Shown here: one piece after another, positions 15,983-25,348 of the stretch | How positions within the stretch are numbered: position 1 is the stretch's first letter | How the letters are laid out: every line of letters starts with the position of its first letter | Assembly (NCBI GenBank): GCA_019745775.1 | Contig: JAIESR010000049.1 | Coordinates: 1 to 63,051 of the forward strand | Reading direction: 5' to 3' | Source: Xanthobacteraceae bacterium | GTDB taxonomy: Bacteria; Pseudomonadota; Alphaproteobacteria; Rhizobiales; Xanthobacteraceae | Length of the DNA: 63,051 nucleotides | Notes under the pieces: model-generated | Seen by the model: the letters and a program-made list of their open reading frames with translations, nothing else | What the model was told of the DNA's origin: nothing | Databases searched by the model: none | Translations under genes and position numbers: made by a program

Positions 15983-18373
15983 ATGACCGGAATGAAAGGA
16001 ACTCTGGAGCGCGTGAAGAGCGCGCCGCTGGCACAGGTTTGTTCGGCCACGGTGTCGGTCGGGCGGAGCGCGTTTGCGCGCACGCTCGTCGTTTCCGCTC
16101 TGGTGATCGGCGCGATCTGGCTCCTCGCCATGGGACGCTGGGTTCTGACCGACGGCGTCGTACCCTGGGATTCCAAAAACCAGTTCTACGCGTTCTATCG
16201 CTTCCTGGCGTCGGCGCTTGAAGCCGGCGTCTCGCCGTTCTGGAACCCTTATCACTATGGCGGGCATCCAAGCGTCGCCGACCCGCAATCGCTGATCTTC
16301 GCGCCCCTGATGGTGCTCTACGCGCTGTTCGATCCGGCGCCGTCGATGCGCACGTTCGACTTGCTCGTCCACGCCCACCTGTTGATCGGCGGCCTGTCGA
16401 TTGCGGCGATCGGCGCACGCGCCCGCTGGCCGGTTGCCGCCTGCGTGCTGGCGGCGGTGGTGTTCATGTTCGGCGGCGCCGCCGCAGGACGGCTCCAGCA
16501 TACCGGCATCATCCTGAGCTACGGACTGTTCCCGCTGGCGCTGCTGTTGTTGCAGCTTGCTCTCGAGCGCCGCTCGCTGCTGCTGGGAGTTACCTTCTCC
16601 GTCGTGGCAGCGTCGATCGCACTCGGCCGCAACCAGGTGGCGATGCTGCTTTGCTTTGTGCTGGCGGCGGTGGCGATCGCCGAGGTGTGGGGAGCCGAGC
16701 GGCCATTGAGCTATCTGCGTGAGCGTGCCGCCGTGCTGGCGGCGATGGTTGTGGCCGGTCTCGCGCTGACCGCGGCGCCGATGCTTCTTACCATGCAGTT
16801 CGCGGCGCTCTCCAATCGTCCTGCGATCACGCTCGACCATGCCATGCTTGGCTCGCTGCATCCGGCCGGCCTCTCACAGCTCCTCGTCGCCAACATCTTC
16901 GGTTCGCACCGCGAGGACTATTGGGGACCCGCCGCGCACAGCGAGCCGCTGGTCGCGCTCACCGACGACAGCTTCACCTACCTCTTCGTCGGCGCGGTGC
17001 CGGTGATTCTGCTGCTCTGGTTCGGGCTTGCGGGTGGCGGCGTGTTCCGGCGCGGCCGCGTGCTGCTCGCCGTCACGGCGGGGCTGGCGCTGTTGTTCAT
17101 GCTTGGGCGCTATACGCCGGCATTCGCCTGGGCGTTCGATTGGGTGCCAGGCGTCAGCCGTTTTCGCCGTCCGGTCGACGCCAGCTTCGTCTTCGTTGCG
17201 ATGCTCGCGCTGCTTTGTGGAACGCTGCTGACCGACTACATCCGCGAAGGTCTGCCGCGCCAGCGCTTGTGGGCGAGCTTCGGCATCGCCCTTGCGGCCC
17301 TCGCCGTCGTTGCCGCCGGGATCGTTTTCTCCGACCGTGCTGGCCATTCCGGCGACGCGTTCATGGCCGTGCTAAAGAGCGTGCCGATCATTGTTGCCGT
17401 GATCCTGATGCTCACCATCGCGCACGGCGTGTACGCGCGCAGCGTCGCGGCGGTTGCGGTGACGGCAATCGCCGTCGCCGAACTGATCGGATGGAACGCC
17501 GCGTTCCGGCTCAACGCCGAGCCACATCGCGGCTATGCCGTGCTCGAACGGCCGTCCGGGGCAGCCGCCGCGGCACTCGATCTGGTCGAGCGTTCCATTG
17601 GCGAGCGACGAAACAGCGGCGAGCGCCCGCGCGTCGAGGTGATGGGGCTCGGCGGTCCCTGGCAAAACGTGGCGATGGTGCGGTCGCTCGAAGCGGTCAA
17701 CGGCTATAATCCGTTGCGTATCGGCATTTATGACCGGTTGGTGGCGCCGGGCGAATCTACTTGGCGCATGGAGCTGCGCGACTTCCCGGCATCGTTCGAC
17801 GGCTACGATTGCGCGCTTGCGCGCACCCTCGGTCTCGAGTTCGTCCTGCTTGGCCGCCCGATCGAAGAAGTGCCCCATCTCGCGAGCCGGCCGGTCGCCG
17901 ACGTGCTGCGCGCGGGACCGGATGTCTGGGTGTATCGCCTAAAGGATCCGGCGCCGCGCCTGAATTTCACGCGGCGCGTGCAGGTGGCGGATGCCGATGC
18001 AGTGAGCGGCCCTGGCTGGCTCGCGACAAGCCCCGCGCCCGACCGCGTGCTGATCGATGACGACACCCCGCCATCGGCGAGCTATGCCGGCGCGGTGTCG
18101 GCGGGCAGCGCCCGCATCACGTCATGGCGTCCCGCACGCATCGAGATCGACGTCGAGTCTGCGCTCGGCGGCGTGCTGGCGCTTCACGAGACCTGGTATC
18201 CGGGTTGGATCGCCGAGATCGACGGCAAGCGCGTGCCGATCCTGCGCGCCGACGTGCTCTTCCGCGGCATCGAAGTGCCGGCCGGCTACCACCGCGTGGT
18301 CTTCCGCTACGCGCCGTTCTCGCTCGACAATCTGAGTGACGCGCTCCGGCGCACACTGCGGAGCCGTTCGTAG
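15983..18373 (+). CDS. YfhO-like multi-spanning membrane protein (796 aa)
   Basis: The N-terminal 500 residues hold about 12 hydrophobic segments. The first extracytoplasmic loop has the DSKNQFYAFYRFLASALEAG / FWNPYHYGGHP signature of YfhO and related GT-C-type proteins. The C-terminal 250 residues are a soluble beta-rich domain ending in HETWYPGWIAEIDGK and a VFRYAPFS strand. YfhO in Gram-positives is linked to glycosylation of lipoteichoic acid; the role here is unknown. ATG 15983 is chosen since translation from 15674 would overlap the OCD gene. Confidence 0.85.
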   Translation: MTGMKGTLERVKSAPLAQVCSATVSVGRSAFARTLVVSALVIGAIWLLAMGRWVLTDGVVPWDSKNQFYAFYRFLASALEAGVSPFWNPYHYGGHPSVADPQSLIFAPLMVLYALFDPAPSMRTFDLLVHAHLLIGGLSIAAIGARARWPVAACVLAAVVFMFGGAAAGRLQHTGIILSYGLFPLALLLLQLALERRSLLLGVTFSVVAASIALGRNQVAMLLCFVLAAVAIAEVWGAERPLSYLRERAAVLAAMVVAGLALTAAPMLLTMQFAALSNRPAITLDHAMLGSLHPAGLSQLLVANIFGSHREDYWGPAAHSEPLVALTDDSFTYLFVGAVPVILLLWFGLAGGGVFRRGRVLLAVTAGLALLFMLGRYTPAFAWAFDWVPGVSRFRRPVDASFVFVAMLALLCGTLLTDYIREGLPRQRLWASFGIALAALAVVAAGIVFSDRAGHSGDAFMAVLKSVPIIVAVILMLTIAHGVYARSVAAVAVTAIAVAELIGWNAAFRLNAEPHRGYAVLERPSGAAAAALDLVERSIGERRNSGERPRVEVMGLGGPWQNVAMVRSLEAVNGYNPLRIGIYDRLVAPGESTWRMELRDFPASFDGYDCALARTLGLEFVLLGRPIEEVPHLASRPVADVLRAGPDVWVYRLKDPAPRLNFTRRVQVADADAVSGPGWLATSPAPDRVLIDDDTPPSASYAGAVSAGSARITSWRPARIEIDVESALGGVLALHETWYPGWIAEIDGKRVPILRADVLFRGIEVPAGYHRVVFRYAPFSLDNLSDALRRTLRSRS

Positions 18374-18407
18374 CGGCTCGCGTCGGGCGCTCTTGCTCAG
18401 CGCTGCG

Positions 18408-18545
18408 TTACCAGACCCCGACGGCCCGCCCGATATCGAAGACGACGGCGCCCAGCGCGGAGACGATGAGTCCACCGCCGACGAGCGTCAGCATCATTGC
18501 GGAGTTGGCGCGCAGAAGGGTCTCTTTCTCAACCAAGTGTGCCAT
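18408..18545 (-). CDS. Small single-TM protein (45 aa)
   Basis: The 45 codons start at 18545 behind AAGGTGA with good spacing. A charged helix (MAHLVEKETLLRAN) leads into a Gly-rich membrane segment (about 18-38) and a short tail. It is too short for many gene finders, but the start site and topology support it. Function unknown. Confidence 0.55.
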   Translation of the reverse strand: MAHLVEKETLLRANSAMMLTLVGGGLIVSALGAVVFDIGRAVGVW

Positions 18546-18761
18546 CGCTGTCACCTTGCAATGGATGAAACTAACCCCGGACGCAGCGGCATTTAACGCC
18601 CGAGTCGGCATGTGTGCCAAGCACAATGTGACAAACCAGGGTTGCGGACGCAGCGCACCTCCGCCGCTGCCGGTTATGGAACCGTTATGCCGCATATACC
18701 TCCCGTGACAGCCCGCACCGCGATTGCTAGGAAACGGGGCAATTTCCAATCGGGGGAAACT

Positions 18762-19721
18762 ATGCCGCTTAAGCCGAACTGTCCGGTCGTCGCGATAGAA
18801 GAACACTACTGGGACAAAGAACTCGCCGCGCATGCTGCAACTGTCGAGCGTAACGCCTCCATTACCGACCGCCTGTTCGACATGGGCGCGCTGCGGCTCA
18901 AGGAAATGGACGAAGCGGGGGTCGACGTGCAGGTGATCTCGCACGGTGCGCCCTCGGCGCAAAGGTTGACCGGATCGGACGCCGCCGAGATCACCGCCCG
19001 CGTCAACGACCGCCTGGCGGATTTCTGCGCGACCAACCCCAAGCGTTTCGCCGCATTCTGCGCGTTGCCGACGATCGATCCGGTCGCCGCCGCGAACGAG
19101 CTCGAACGCGCCGTCACCAAGAAGAATTTCAAGGGCGCGATGATCCACGGCCTGTCGAACGGCGAATTCCTGGATAGCCCGAAATACTGGCCGATCTACG
19201 AGCGCGCAGAAAAGCTAGACGTTCCGATCTATTTCCATCCCTCGGTGCCGCACCCGGCGGTGATGGACGCCTACTACAAGGACTACGTGAAGGACTTCCC
19301 GATGGTGATCCGCGCCGCCTGGGGGTTCACGGTCGAGACCGCAACGCAGGCGATACGCATGGTGCTGTCGGGCGTTTTCGACAAGCATCCGAACCTGAAG
19401 ATCGTCATCGGCCACCTCGGTGAGACGCTGCCGTTCCTGGTCTGGCGTGTCGACAACGCGCTGGCGCGGCCGGGCGGCAAGTCGATGAGCTTCCGCGACA
19501 TCTTCTGCAACCACTTCTACATCACGACCAGCGGCAACTTCTCCAATCCGGCGCTCCTGTGCTGCGTGCAGGAGATGGGGATCGACCGCATCCTGTTCGC
19601 GATCGACTGGCCGTTCGTGCCGAACAAGCTCGGCACCGATTGGATTCCGCACATCCCGCTGTGCGAGGAGGACAAGGTCAAGCTGTTGAGCGGCAACGCC
19701 AAGAAGCTGCTGCGCCTGTAG
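18762..19721 (+). CDS. Amidohydrolase-2 family protein (319 aa)
   Basis: A metal-dependent TIM-barrel of the ACMSD / gamma-resorcylate decarboxylase group. It has N-terminal AIEEHYW in place of HxH, DVQVISHGAP, IYFHPSVPHP with the barrel His, KIVIGHLGETLPF, and the C-terminal ILFAIDWPF with the metal-binding Asp. Decarboxylase or hydrolase activity on a (hetero)aromatic acid is likely. CGGGGGAAAC precedes ATG 18762. It stands alone. Confidence 0.9.
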   Translation: MPLKPNCPVVAIEEHYWDKELAAHAATVERNASITDRLFDMGALRLKEMDEAGVDVQVISHGAPSAQRLTGSDAAEITARVNDRLADFCATNPKRFAAFCALPTIDPVAAANELERAVTKKNFKGAMIHGLSNGEFLDSPKYWPIYERAEKLDVPIYFHPSVPHPAVMDAYYKDYVKDFPMVIRAAWGFTVETATQAIRMVLSGVFDKHPNLKIVIGHLGETLPFLVWRVDNALARPGGKSMSFRDIFCNHFYITTSGNFSNPALLCCVQEMGIDRILFAIDWPFVPNKLGTDWIPHIPLCEEDKVKLLSGNAKKLLRL

Positions 19722-19739
19722 CGGCGCAAACGGTTCTGA

Positions 19740-20609
19740 TCAATTGAACGGGCCCCAGAAGCCCTGGGCGGGTCGATTGGCCGTGGACACGTTGTTCGCC
19801 GGGTAACCGAACGAATTGGTCTGCGCCGGTGTCGGCGCCTGTGCCTGTGCTTGCGGGCGGCGCGCCGGGCGCTTCGCCTTTGCGGCCTTGCGCGCGGCGC
19901 GCTTACGTTTGGCTTTCGCCGGCTCCTGCGTGGCAGCCTCGTCGGCGGCGGCCGGAGCATCGCCGCGCGTTTCAGGGGCTTCCGCGGTCGCGGGTATGCT
20001 CGCCAGAGGCGAGATGGTGGGCATCACGACCGGTTGTTCGGCGATCGGTGCGGGCGCGGCCGGGGTCGTCTCGACTGGCGGCACCGCAACGGCGGCGGGC
20101 GCCGGCGTGACGGGCGAGGTAGTCGCTGCCGCTGCCGGCGGATCGGGGTCGAGCGGCAACGGTGGATCGACCACGGCGCGCTCGTCCACGGTGTCGGGGT
20201 CCTCGGAGGCAGGCGGCAGGTTTGCCGGCAGCGCGCTCGGGGTCGGCTCCGTCTCGGGGATCGGGTGCGCATCGGCAGCCGCAGGCGCGGCCGGCGCGGG
20301 TGCCAGCGGTGCGGGCTGTGCCGCGGCCGCGGTCTGCATCGGCTTTTCCGCCGGTGCGGGCGGCTGCTGCATCGGCACCGGGTTGGGATCGGCCGGGATG
20401 TTGACGAACGGATTTTCGAAACGCGGCGGCGGAATGTCCAGGACGCGATGCCAGCTCTCGGGCGTGTAGGCGAGGAGGCGCGACGCTTCGAGCGGGCTGA
20501 GCTTGCTCTGGTGCGAGATGTGCATCGCCGCGGCGAGGCCGAACAGCGTGACGCCAAGCAAGGCCGTGGCCATCACCGCACCGATGACGAACCGGAGGTC
20601 AGGAATCAT
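19740..20609 (-). CDS. Membrane-anchored Pro/Ala-rich protein (289 aa)
   Basis: A membrane segment (about residues 5-28) is followed by a short conserved-looking part (SPLEASRLLAYTPESWHRVL, about 37-56). A long Pro/Ala/Glu-rich region (about 65-235) comes next, then a Lys/Arg-rich cluster (KAKRKRAARKAAKAKRPARR). This looks like an envelope-spanning low-complexity protein. The start at 20609 is chosen because it begins the anchor. It lies just outside the tRNA that marks island I. Confidence 0.65.
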   Translation of the reverse strand: MIPDLRFVIGAVMATALLGVTLFGLAAAMHISHQSKLSPLEASRLLAYTPESWHRVLDIPPPRFENPFVNIPADPNPVPMQQPPAPAEKPMQTAAAAQPAPLAPAPAAPAAADAHPIPETEPTPSALPANLPPASEDPDTVDERAVVDPPLPLDPDPPAAAATTSPVTPAPAAVAVPPVETTPAAPAPIAEQPVVMPTISPLASIPATAEAPETRGDAPAAADEAATQEPAKAKRKRAARKAAKAKRPARRPQAQAQAPTPAQTNSFGYPANNVSTANRPAQGFWGPFN

Positions 20610-20877
20610 GCGAGCCACCCCCTGCGCGCCCAGCTTCCATCGGTGGCAATGTCCGGCGCCGGTCCGGCGAATCCCGATGGGGGGCAGCGACTTGGGAGTC
20701 ATGCATAACTGAGTCGCCGGCCTGGGACGAACAAAACCCGCACACGCATGGCGAGTCCCATGCACGCGGGGCGAGTCTCCCGCCGTCCCTGCAAGTTCGT
20801 ACGCGGGATCGCATTGTCGCCTCGAGCCCGGCATTGTATGGGATGAACTCCCGACAACCGCAGCGTTGCCGCCGCGG

Positions 20878-20953
20878 GGGCCCGTAGCTCAATGGTTAGA
20901 GCCGGCCGCTCATAACGGTCTGGTTGGAGGTTCGAGTCCTCCCGGGCCCACCA
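20878..20953 (+). tRNA. tRNA-Ile (CAU, lysidine type)
   Basis: A 76-base cloverleaf: acceptor GGGCCCG/CGGGCCC, a D arm starting TAGCTC, anticodon stem GGCCG/CGGTC with loop CTCATAA (anticodon CAT), T arm GGAGG-TTCGAGT-CCTCC, and encoded ACCA. The ACTCATAA-like loop and overall pattern resemble E. coli ileX, whose C34 becomes lysidine, more than elongator or initiator tRNA-Met. Its 3' part is the presumed attachment site of island I. Confidence 0.88.
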
Positions 20954-22155
20954 GCTTTCTCAGTGACTTGTGAGCTGATGGCGCGACGGCGCCGATCGCC
21001 GGCCAATGGTTCGGCCAATTTTTGCCGCCGCGGGCGATAGCCGATCGCGTGGGCTGCCGTGCGCAAATGATCCGGGTGATGATGACCGTAGACGCGATCG
21101 AGCATCTCCACGCTCATCCCGAGGAAGCCAGCGGCCTCCCATTTGTCGACGCCGGCCTGCATGAGCCAGGTTGCTGCGGTGTGGCGCAGCGTATGCGGTG
21201 TGACGTCAGCAGATAGGCCCGCAAGCCGCACGGCGCTGCTAAATGCAGTCTTCACCGACCGGACTGGCTGGCCGGCCCATTCGACGAAGTGCCCCTTCAC
21301 CGCTCCGGTCGACACCCAGCGGCGCATGTGCGTCAACAGGCGAGGGGGAATCGGCACCGGCGGCTGCCGCTTCTTCGTAGCCCGTTGGCCTTCCGGCAGC
21401 CGGTAGAACACGCCGTTGTCGAGATCGACGAATGATCGGCCGATGCCGCGTTGGACGGCGGCAGCCGCAATCGCTGCGGCCCTCGTACCCGTATAGAGGC
21501 CGATCAGAATAAATCGGGCGAGATGGCGCAGTGGCCGCTTGCCGGTCTCGATGCGCTGGCCTTTGTGCGTTCCGCGGTGCACGGTCTGCAGTTCCCGCGT
21601 GCGCCAGCAGGTCGACAACAGTCGGGCCGCTTCGTCGCGGGTTAAAAACCGAGTACGCGGATCCGCCTTGGGCGGAAGGGCCACCCTGACGATGCCGCGA
21701 TGCAGGCCCTCTTTGGCATGGTGGTTGATGGCGGCGCGCAAGTCTTCGAGGTCGCGCCGCGCACCGCCCGGATTTCCCCGGTCTCGGGCATACGCGCGGC
21801 AGAGTTCGCCGGTGATGTCGGCTAGCTGTCTGCCGCCGAAGAATTCGTTCAGCCGGCCAAGGCGGGCATCAAGTTGTTCGGGTCGCGCCTGCCGATCGCG
21901 AACGTCGTCGTGATAGATCGACAGCACGTCGGCGATGGCGATCTGCTCGATGTCGCGTTCCTTGCGAGCGGGCTGATACTTCGCTGCAATGTACTCAGCT
22001 AGCTTGGCTTCCGCTTGCTCAACTTCATGCGCAGCGCAGCCTGTGGCGATGTGCTTGGTGCCATCGATGATGACCCAGCCGCCGGCGTGACGTCCGGACC
22101 GGTCGCTGCGTGCGCGTCTACACCAGAGTCGCGCACCTTTCTTTCGACGCGGCAT
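20896..22155 (-). CDS. Tyrosine recombinase (integrase) of island I (419 aa)
   Basis: It has an N-terminal arm-binding and core-binding part, then the catalytic domain with Arg225 (YTGTRAAA), His321 and Arg324 (HTLRHTAATW) and the nucleophile Tyr356 (RVYGHHHPDH). It points at tRNA-Ile and its last 19 codons lie on the strand opposite the tRNA, so its stop is inside the attachment target. All catalytic residues are intact. The family cuts within tRNA 3' ends and inserts the circular element there. Confidence 0.93.
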   Translation of the reverse strand: MPRRKKGARLWCRRARSDRSGRHAGGWVIIDGTKHIATGCAAHEVEQAEAKLAEYIAAKYQPARKERDIEQIAIADVLSIYHDDVRDRQARPEQLDARLGRLNEFFGGRQLADITGELCRAYARDRGNPGGARRDLEDLRAAINHHAKEGLHRGIVRVALPPKADPRTRFLTRDEAARLLSTCWRTRELQTVHRGTHKGQRIETGKRPLRHLARFILIGLYTGTRAAAIAAAAVQRGIGRSFVDLDNGVFYRLPEGQRATKKRQPPVPIPPRLLTHMRRWVSTGAVKGHFVEWAGQPVRSVKTAFSSAVRLAGLSADVTPHTLRHTAATWLMQAGVDKWEAAGFLGMSVEMLDRVYGHHHPDHLRTAAHAIGYRPRRQKLAEPLAGDRRRRAISSQVTEKAGGPGRTRTSNQTVMSGRL

Positions 22156-22358
22156 AGTTTTCTCATCTGTTCGATGTTCTCAAGCGTGGTGTAGTCCTTA
22201 CCAGCAATACGCTCGATCAGGAGGCGGCCACGTGCTGCCTCGCGACGCAGGCCAGATGCTGACATCGAACCGTCTGGAAAGGCAATGGTTGCAGCCACGC
22301 TAAGCCTTAGTGGCGTGCTATCGGTCAGCTCGGTTCGCGACGGCATACTCCTGCGCAT
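21999..22358 (-). CDS. Putative excisionase-like / HTH small protein (119 aa)
   Basis: The central part (SMSASGLRREAARGRLLIERIAGKDYTTLENIEQM) reads as a small MerR/Xis-type helix-turn-helix followed by a wing. This is the usual look of DNA-directing accessory proteins of rhizobial tyrosine integrases. It overlaps the integrase start by about 157 bases in another frame, so its C-terminus is poorly constrained. The exact start (22358 or 22346) is uncertain; an AGGAG lies only one base before the latter. Confidence 0.55.
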   Translation of the reverse strand: MRRSMPSRTELTDSTPLRLSVAATIAFPDGSMSASGLRREAARGRLLIERIAGKDYTTLENIEQMRKLCRVERKVRDSGVDAHAATGPDVTPAAGSSSMAPSTSPQAALRMKLSKRKPS

Positions 22359-22423
22359 GTTCGGTTGATGGACTAGGAATTTGCGGTACAAAAGGGCTCA
22401 AAACCTGCGCATCGAGGCATCAA

Positions 22424-22981
22424 ATGGCGAAGCGAATCAGTCCGCAAAAGAAGGTGATCTGGCTTGCCGGACCCTTGAAATGGCTCTTGAGCGGATCAGC
22501 GGGCGGTCCATCTGCGGCCCAATCGCCAACAGCTTCCAAGCGCCAGTTGGTTTCGTTAGTCGAGCATCTTTGGCGCTTCGCGGCGCGGGCCTATGAGGCT
22601 TCTAAGCTCGATGCGAAAAGCCAAGACGACCAGGATATCTTATTTTTGTGTCTTGCCTTTGCGGTCTATTCCGAACACGAAGGTCGTGGTGCTCCCAAGA
22701 GATGGACGAGCGAGATGAGGCCGGATCTCATCGAAAATGTGGAGCGGGAAAAGCGTAGATTGAAACAACTAAACCGGCGAGCAAGCGACCAAGACTGTTG
22801 TGATGTCCTGATCAAAAAATCGCCATACAACGATATGAAGGGCGTTCGATATAGGCCTCTCACCGCAAAGGCACTCAGGCGTCAACTTGTTTTCGCGAGG
22901 GCGTCGAAGGAAGTGACGGCCGCTGCAGTGCTGCGTGAAAAATTCTTGAAATTGATGGAAGAAGGATCATCGAGGTCCTGA
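22424..22981 (+). CDS. Hypothetical island protein (185 aa)
   Basis: A soluble basic protein. A central helical part (LVSLVEHLWRFAARAYEASKL) and a charged C-terminus (LKQLNRRASDQDCCDVLIKK) are visible. It is AT-richer than the chromosomal genes to the left. The start at 22424 (MAKRISPQKK) is preferred to 22310, which lies inside the divergent Xis-like gene. No family is recognised. Confidence 0.55.
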   Translation: MAKRISPQKKVIWLAGPLKWLLSGSAGGPSAAQSPTASKRQLVSLVEHLWRFAARAYEASKLDAKSQDDQDILFLCLAFAVYSEHEGRGAPKRWTSEMRPDLIENVEREKRRLKQLNRRASDQDCCDVLIKKSPYNDMKGVRYRPLTAKALRRQLVFARASKEVTAAAVLREKFLKLMEEGSSRS

Positions 22982-23319
22982 GGTCTGCTACCAACTCTTC
23001 GCTCAAACACACCGTCGTGGCTAAAGGGCGATTGCCAGGAGCGCAGCACGTTAGAGCTAACTTGGCACCCAGCAGTCGCCACCATCACGGCTGCATCGTG
23101 CTTGCGCAGGTCGGTGGCAGCAAGACCTCTATGCTATTCGCGCCATAGCGGCCCGCCTGAATGTTATCTGCAAGAGCCGGGTGCTAGGATTCGTCCCCCG
23201 ACGCGAGCTCTGGTCAATTAGCTCTGCGCGAGAATTGGGCCCTTTTTCCCCGCAGCCTCTTCGATTTTCATCCCAAGCTTCTGAAACCGAGCGCCCAGCG
23301 GCCCTCACAGGAGCTACCA
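22982..23319. other. Intergenic stretch of 338 bases
   Basis: No coding pattern or RNA gene is visible. Only AGGAGC, the ribosome site of the next gene, is clear at its right end. Confidence 0.5.
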
Positions 23320-24189
23320 ATGCTGCTACCGCAAACGACAGAATCTCTTAGCTCAGACTCTCTTGGTTCACACCGCTTCGCGAACCTGTTCCCGGCTCCG
23401 ACGGAGGCCCAGATTGCGAGCATGACCGAAAGCATTAGGGCGGTAGGCCAACAGGAGCCGATTATCACTCACGAGGGAAAAATCCTTGACGGGCGCATTC
23501 GTGATGCCGCCTGTCAGCGGCTAGAGGTCAAACCCTGGATTGAACCCTTCAAGGGTAGCGACGCTCTGATGTTCGTGATCGCCCGTAATATCCCGCGGCG
23601 TCACCTAACTACGAGCCAGCGTGCGATGGTTGGCGCGGGCGCCGCGACGCTCGCAGTCGGGGATAATCAGCATAGCGAGGGTCTGCCAATTGGCAGATGC
23701 TCCGAACTGTTTGGGGTTAGTCAGAGGGCAATCGCGCGCGCAAAGGTGGTTCGACAATATGGTGTGCCGGAACTGATTGACGCAGTAATCAACAGGCAGC
23801 TTGCGGTTGCGAAGGCGGTGAGCATCGCGAAGCTGCCGAAAGAGCAGCAAAGCAGGTCGCTGGCCGCCCTGAGCATTTTGGGCAGGGCACCAGCAGCAAC
23901 GAAAAGGAGCGGACGCCCTAATCGCTCATCCAGGCCAACAATGCCGTCGCTTCCCCTCTCTCGGGGCCAGCAAACGCTCGTCGATGAATTGACCGAAAGG
24001 TGGGACGAAGCCGACGTCCTGGCCCGCGAGAGCTTCTTGAAGTACGCGCTGAAGGGGTTGAATCACCTTGAGCGCATTCTGACTCAGCTTGAGGTGGTTG
24101 GGACGCCATCGCCTGAAACTGAAACGACTGCCTGCAAGTCGTCGGGGCAAACAACCTCACGACAAGCAGATGTCGGAGGAGTTTCATGA
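23320..24189 (+). CDS. ParB/Spo0J-like N-terminal domain protein (289 aa)
   Basis: Residues 20-100 match the ParB N-terminal nuclease-like (CTPase) fold: MTESIRAVGQQEPIITHEGKILDGRIRDAACQRL, with NIPRRHLTTSQRAM in place of the ENxxRxxL box. A helix-turn-helix follows (CSELFGVSQRAIARAKVV, about 128-147). The C-terminal third is low in complexity. There is no ParA nearby, so segregation is not the obvious role; such island ParB proteins may act as regulators. Its stop overlaps the start of the M41-like gene (ATGA). Confidence 0.85.
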   Translation: MLLPQTTESLSSDSLGSHRFANLFPAPTEAQIASMTESIRAVGQQEPIITHEGKILDGRIRDAACQRLEVKPWIEPFKGSDALMFVIARNIPRRHLTTSQRAMVGAGAATLAVGDNQHSEGLPIGRCSELFGVSQRAIARAKVVRQYGVPELIDAVINRQLAVAKAVSIAKLPKEQQSRSLAALSILGRAPAATKRSGRPNRSSRPTMPSLPLSRGQQTLVDELTERWDEADVLARESFLKYALKGLNHLERILTQLEVVGTPSPETETTACKSSGQTTSRQADVGGVS

Positions 24190-25193
24190 ACCCCTTCAGC
24201 TCGATTCCGCCCTCTGGCTGGGTGCCCCAAACCCCTGGACTCTCCCCCTCGGGGATAAATCGAAAAACTCGTCGCCAGGTTGCTGCAATAGACAGGAAAC
24301 GTAGCGACCATAATCGCGAGGTCGCAGCAGCACACGAAGCGGGGCACGCTGTGGCGAAAATGCTGTGTGCACCCCTTCTTGGTTATGAACCTAACGATGT
24401 CATTGAATTCGTACAAATTGGGGGAGTCGCCAATCGGCGTCGAGACGATCGAATCCTTTTGTCCGGACAGGGGGTCGTGCGTGGCAGGAGCTTTTCCAAG
24501 CAAATGGAAGCTGTACTGAAGGATATACTCGTTGAACCTTTCGACGCTGTACCTGAGGTTAAAGATCTAACCTCTGTCGTTGATGCGGCTCGAAGCCAAG
24601 GCGCGGATATCGACGAATGGTTCAGTGGCCGAGCGTTTGAATGTATGTCCGGCCCTGTCGCGGAAGCTATCTTTACCGGCGAACTATTTCGCGCGGTTTG
24701 GAGCGACCGTCAATCAACAAGCGATCAGCTCTCCATTCTCAGGGACGCTGAGATATGTCGGATTTCTAGAACACGAATGCAGAGCATCGTAGACAGGATG
24801 GGGGCCCTGTCGGCCCTAGTACTGGATAGTGAGCACTGCTGGGCAGGCCTGCTGGCTATAGCCAATCGATTGCGGTCAGTCGGCCGATTGGATGGCATCG
24901 AAGTTTTCAACGCTTTCCACTCGCACTCGTCAATCAGCGACTTCGCAAAATTTATCGTTGATGCAAGGGCTCGGCTGAGTGACTTCGAGGGGGAAATTAG
25001 AATCTCGAATCTTGTCCTCGCCGAAAGTCTCGGCGGCAAAGGTCAATTCGCTATCAAGGGGAGAGGGGTGATCGATACCGCTCGCGCGCATTCCAGCGGT
25101 GGCACTCTCGCTGCGACCATCTACCGCTGCAGGTCCCCAGTTCTTGCCGAGATGTTGTGGCGAGCGTTCGGGGATGGTGCTGACAGTCCGTAG
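24186..25193 (+). CDS. Stand-alone FtsH-type (M41-like) metallopeptidase domain protein (335 aa)
   Basis: Residues 46-60 (VAAAHEAGHAVAKML) carry the zinc motif HEAGH with His50, Glu51 and His54. Residues 154-190 (MSGPVAEAIFTGELF... then STSDQLSILRDAEI) mirror the M41 block GGRAAEExxFG...SNDLxxAT, with Asp180 as the probable third zinc ligand. The AAA+ ATPase and membrane segments of FtsH are missing. The start overlaps the ParB-like stop by four bases, so the two are translationally coupled. The C-terminal 110 residues are unrecognised. The peptidase assignment is from motif and spacing. Confidence 0.75.
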   Translation: MNPFSSIPPSGWVPQTPGLSPSGINRKTRRQVAAIDRKRSDHNREVAAAHEAGHAVAKMLCAPLLGYEPNDVIEFVQIGGVANRRRDDRILLSGQGVVRGRSFSKQMEAVLKDILVEPFDAVPEVKDLTSVVDAARSQGADIDEWFSGRAFECMSGPVAEAIFTGELFRAVWSDRQSTSDQLSILRDAEICRISRTRMQSIVDRMGALSALVLDSEHCWAGLLAIANRLRSVGRLDGIEVFNAFHSHSSISDFAKFIVDARARLSDFEGEIRISNLVLAESLGGKGQFAIKGRGVIDTARAHSSGGTLAATIYRCRSPVLAEMLWRAFGDGADSP

Positions 25194-25348
25194 CAGGATT
25201 TCGAACGTGTTGCTTCGAGTGTGAGGCTTATCGGTCGAGCAACAGTCCTTCGTCCCTTTGCTCGAATGTGAAGATTTCCAGCCAAGTTGATTGATCAGAA
25301 ATCGAGGGGTGGCCGCCGAATGATAGAGGAATAGCTAGAGAGAGAACA

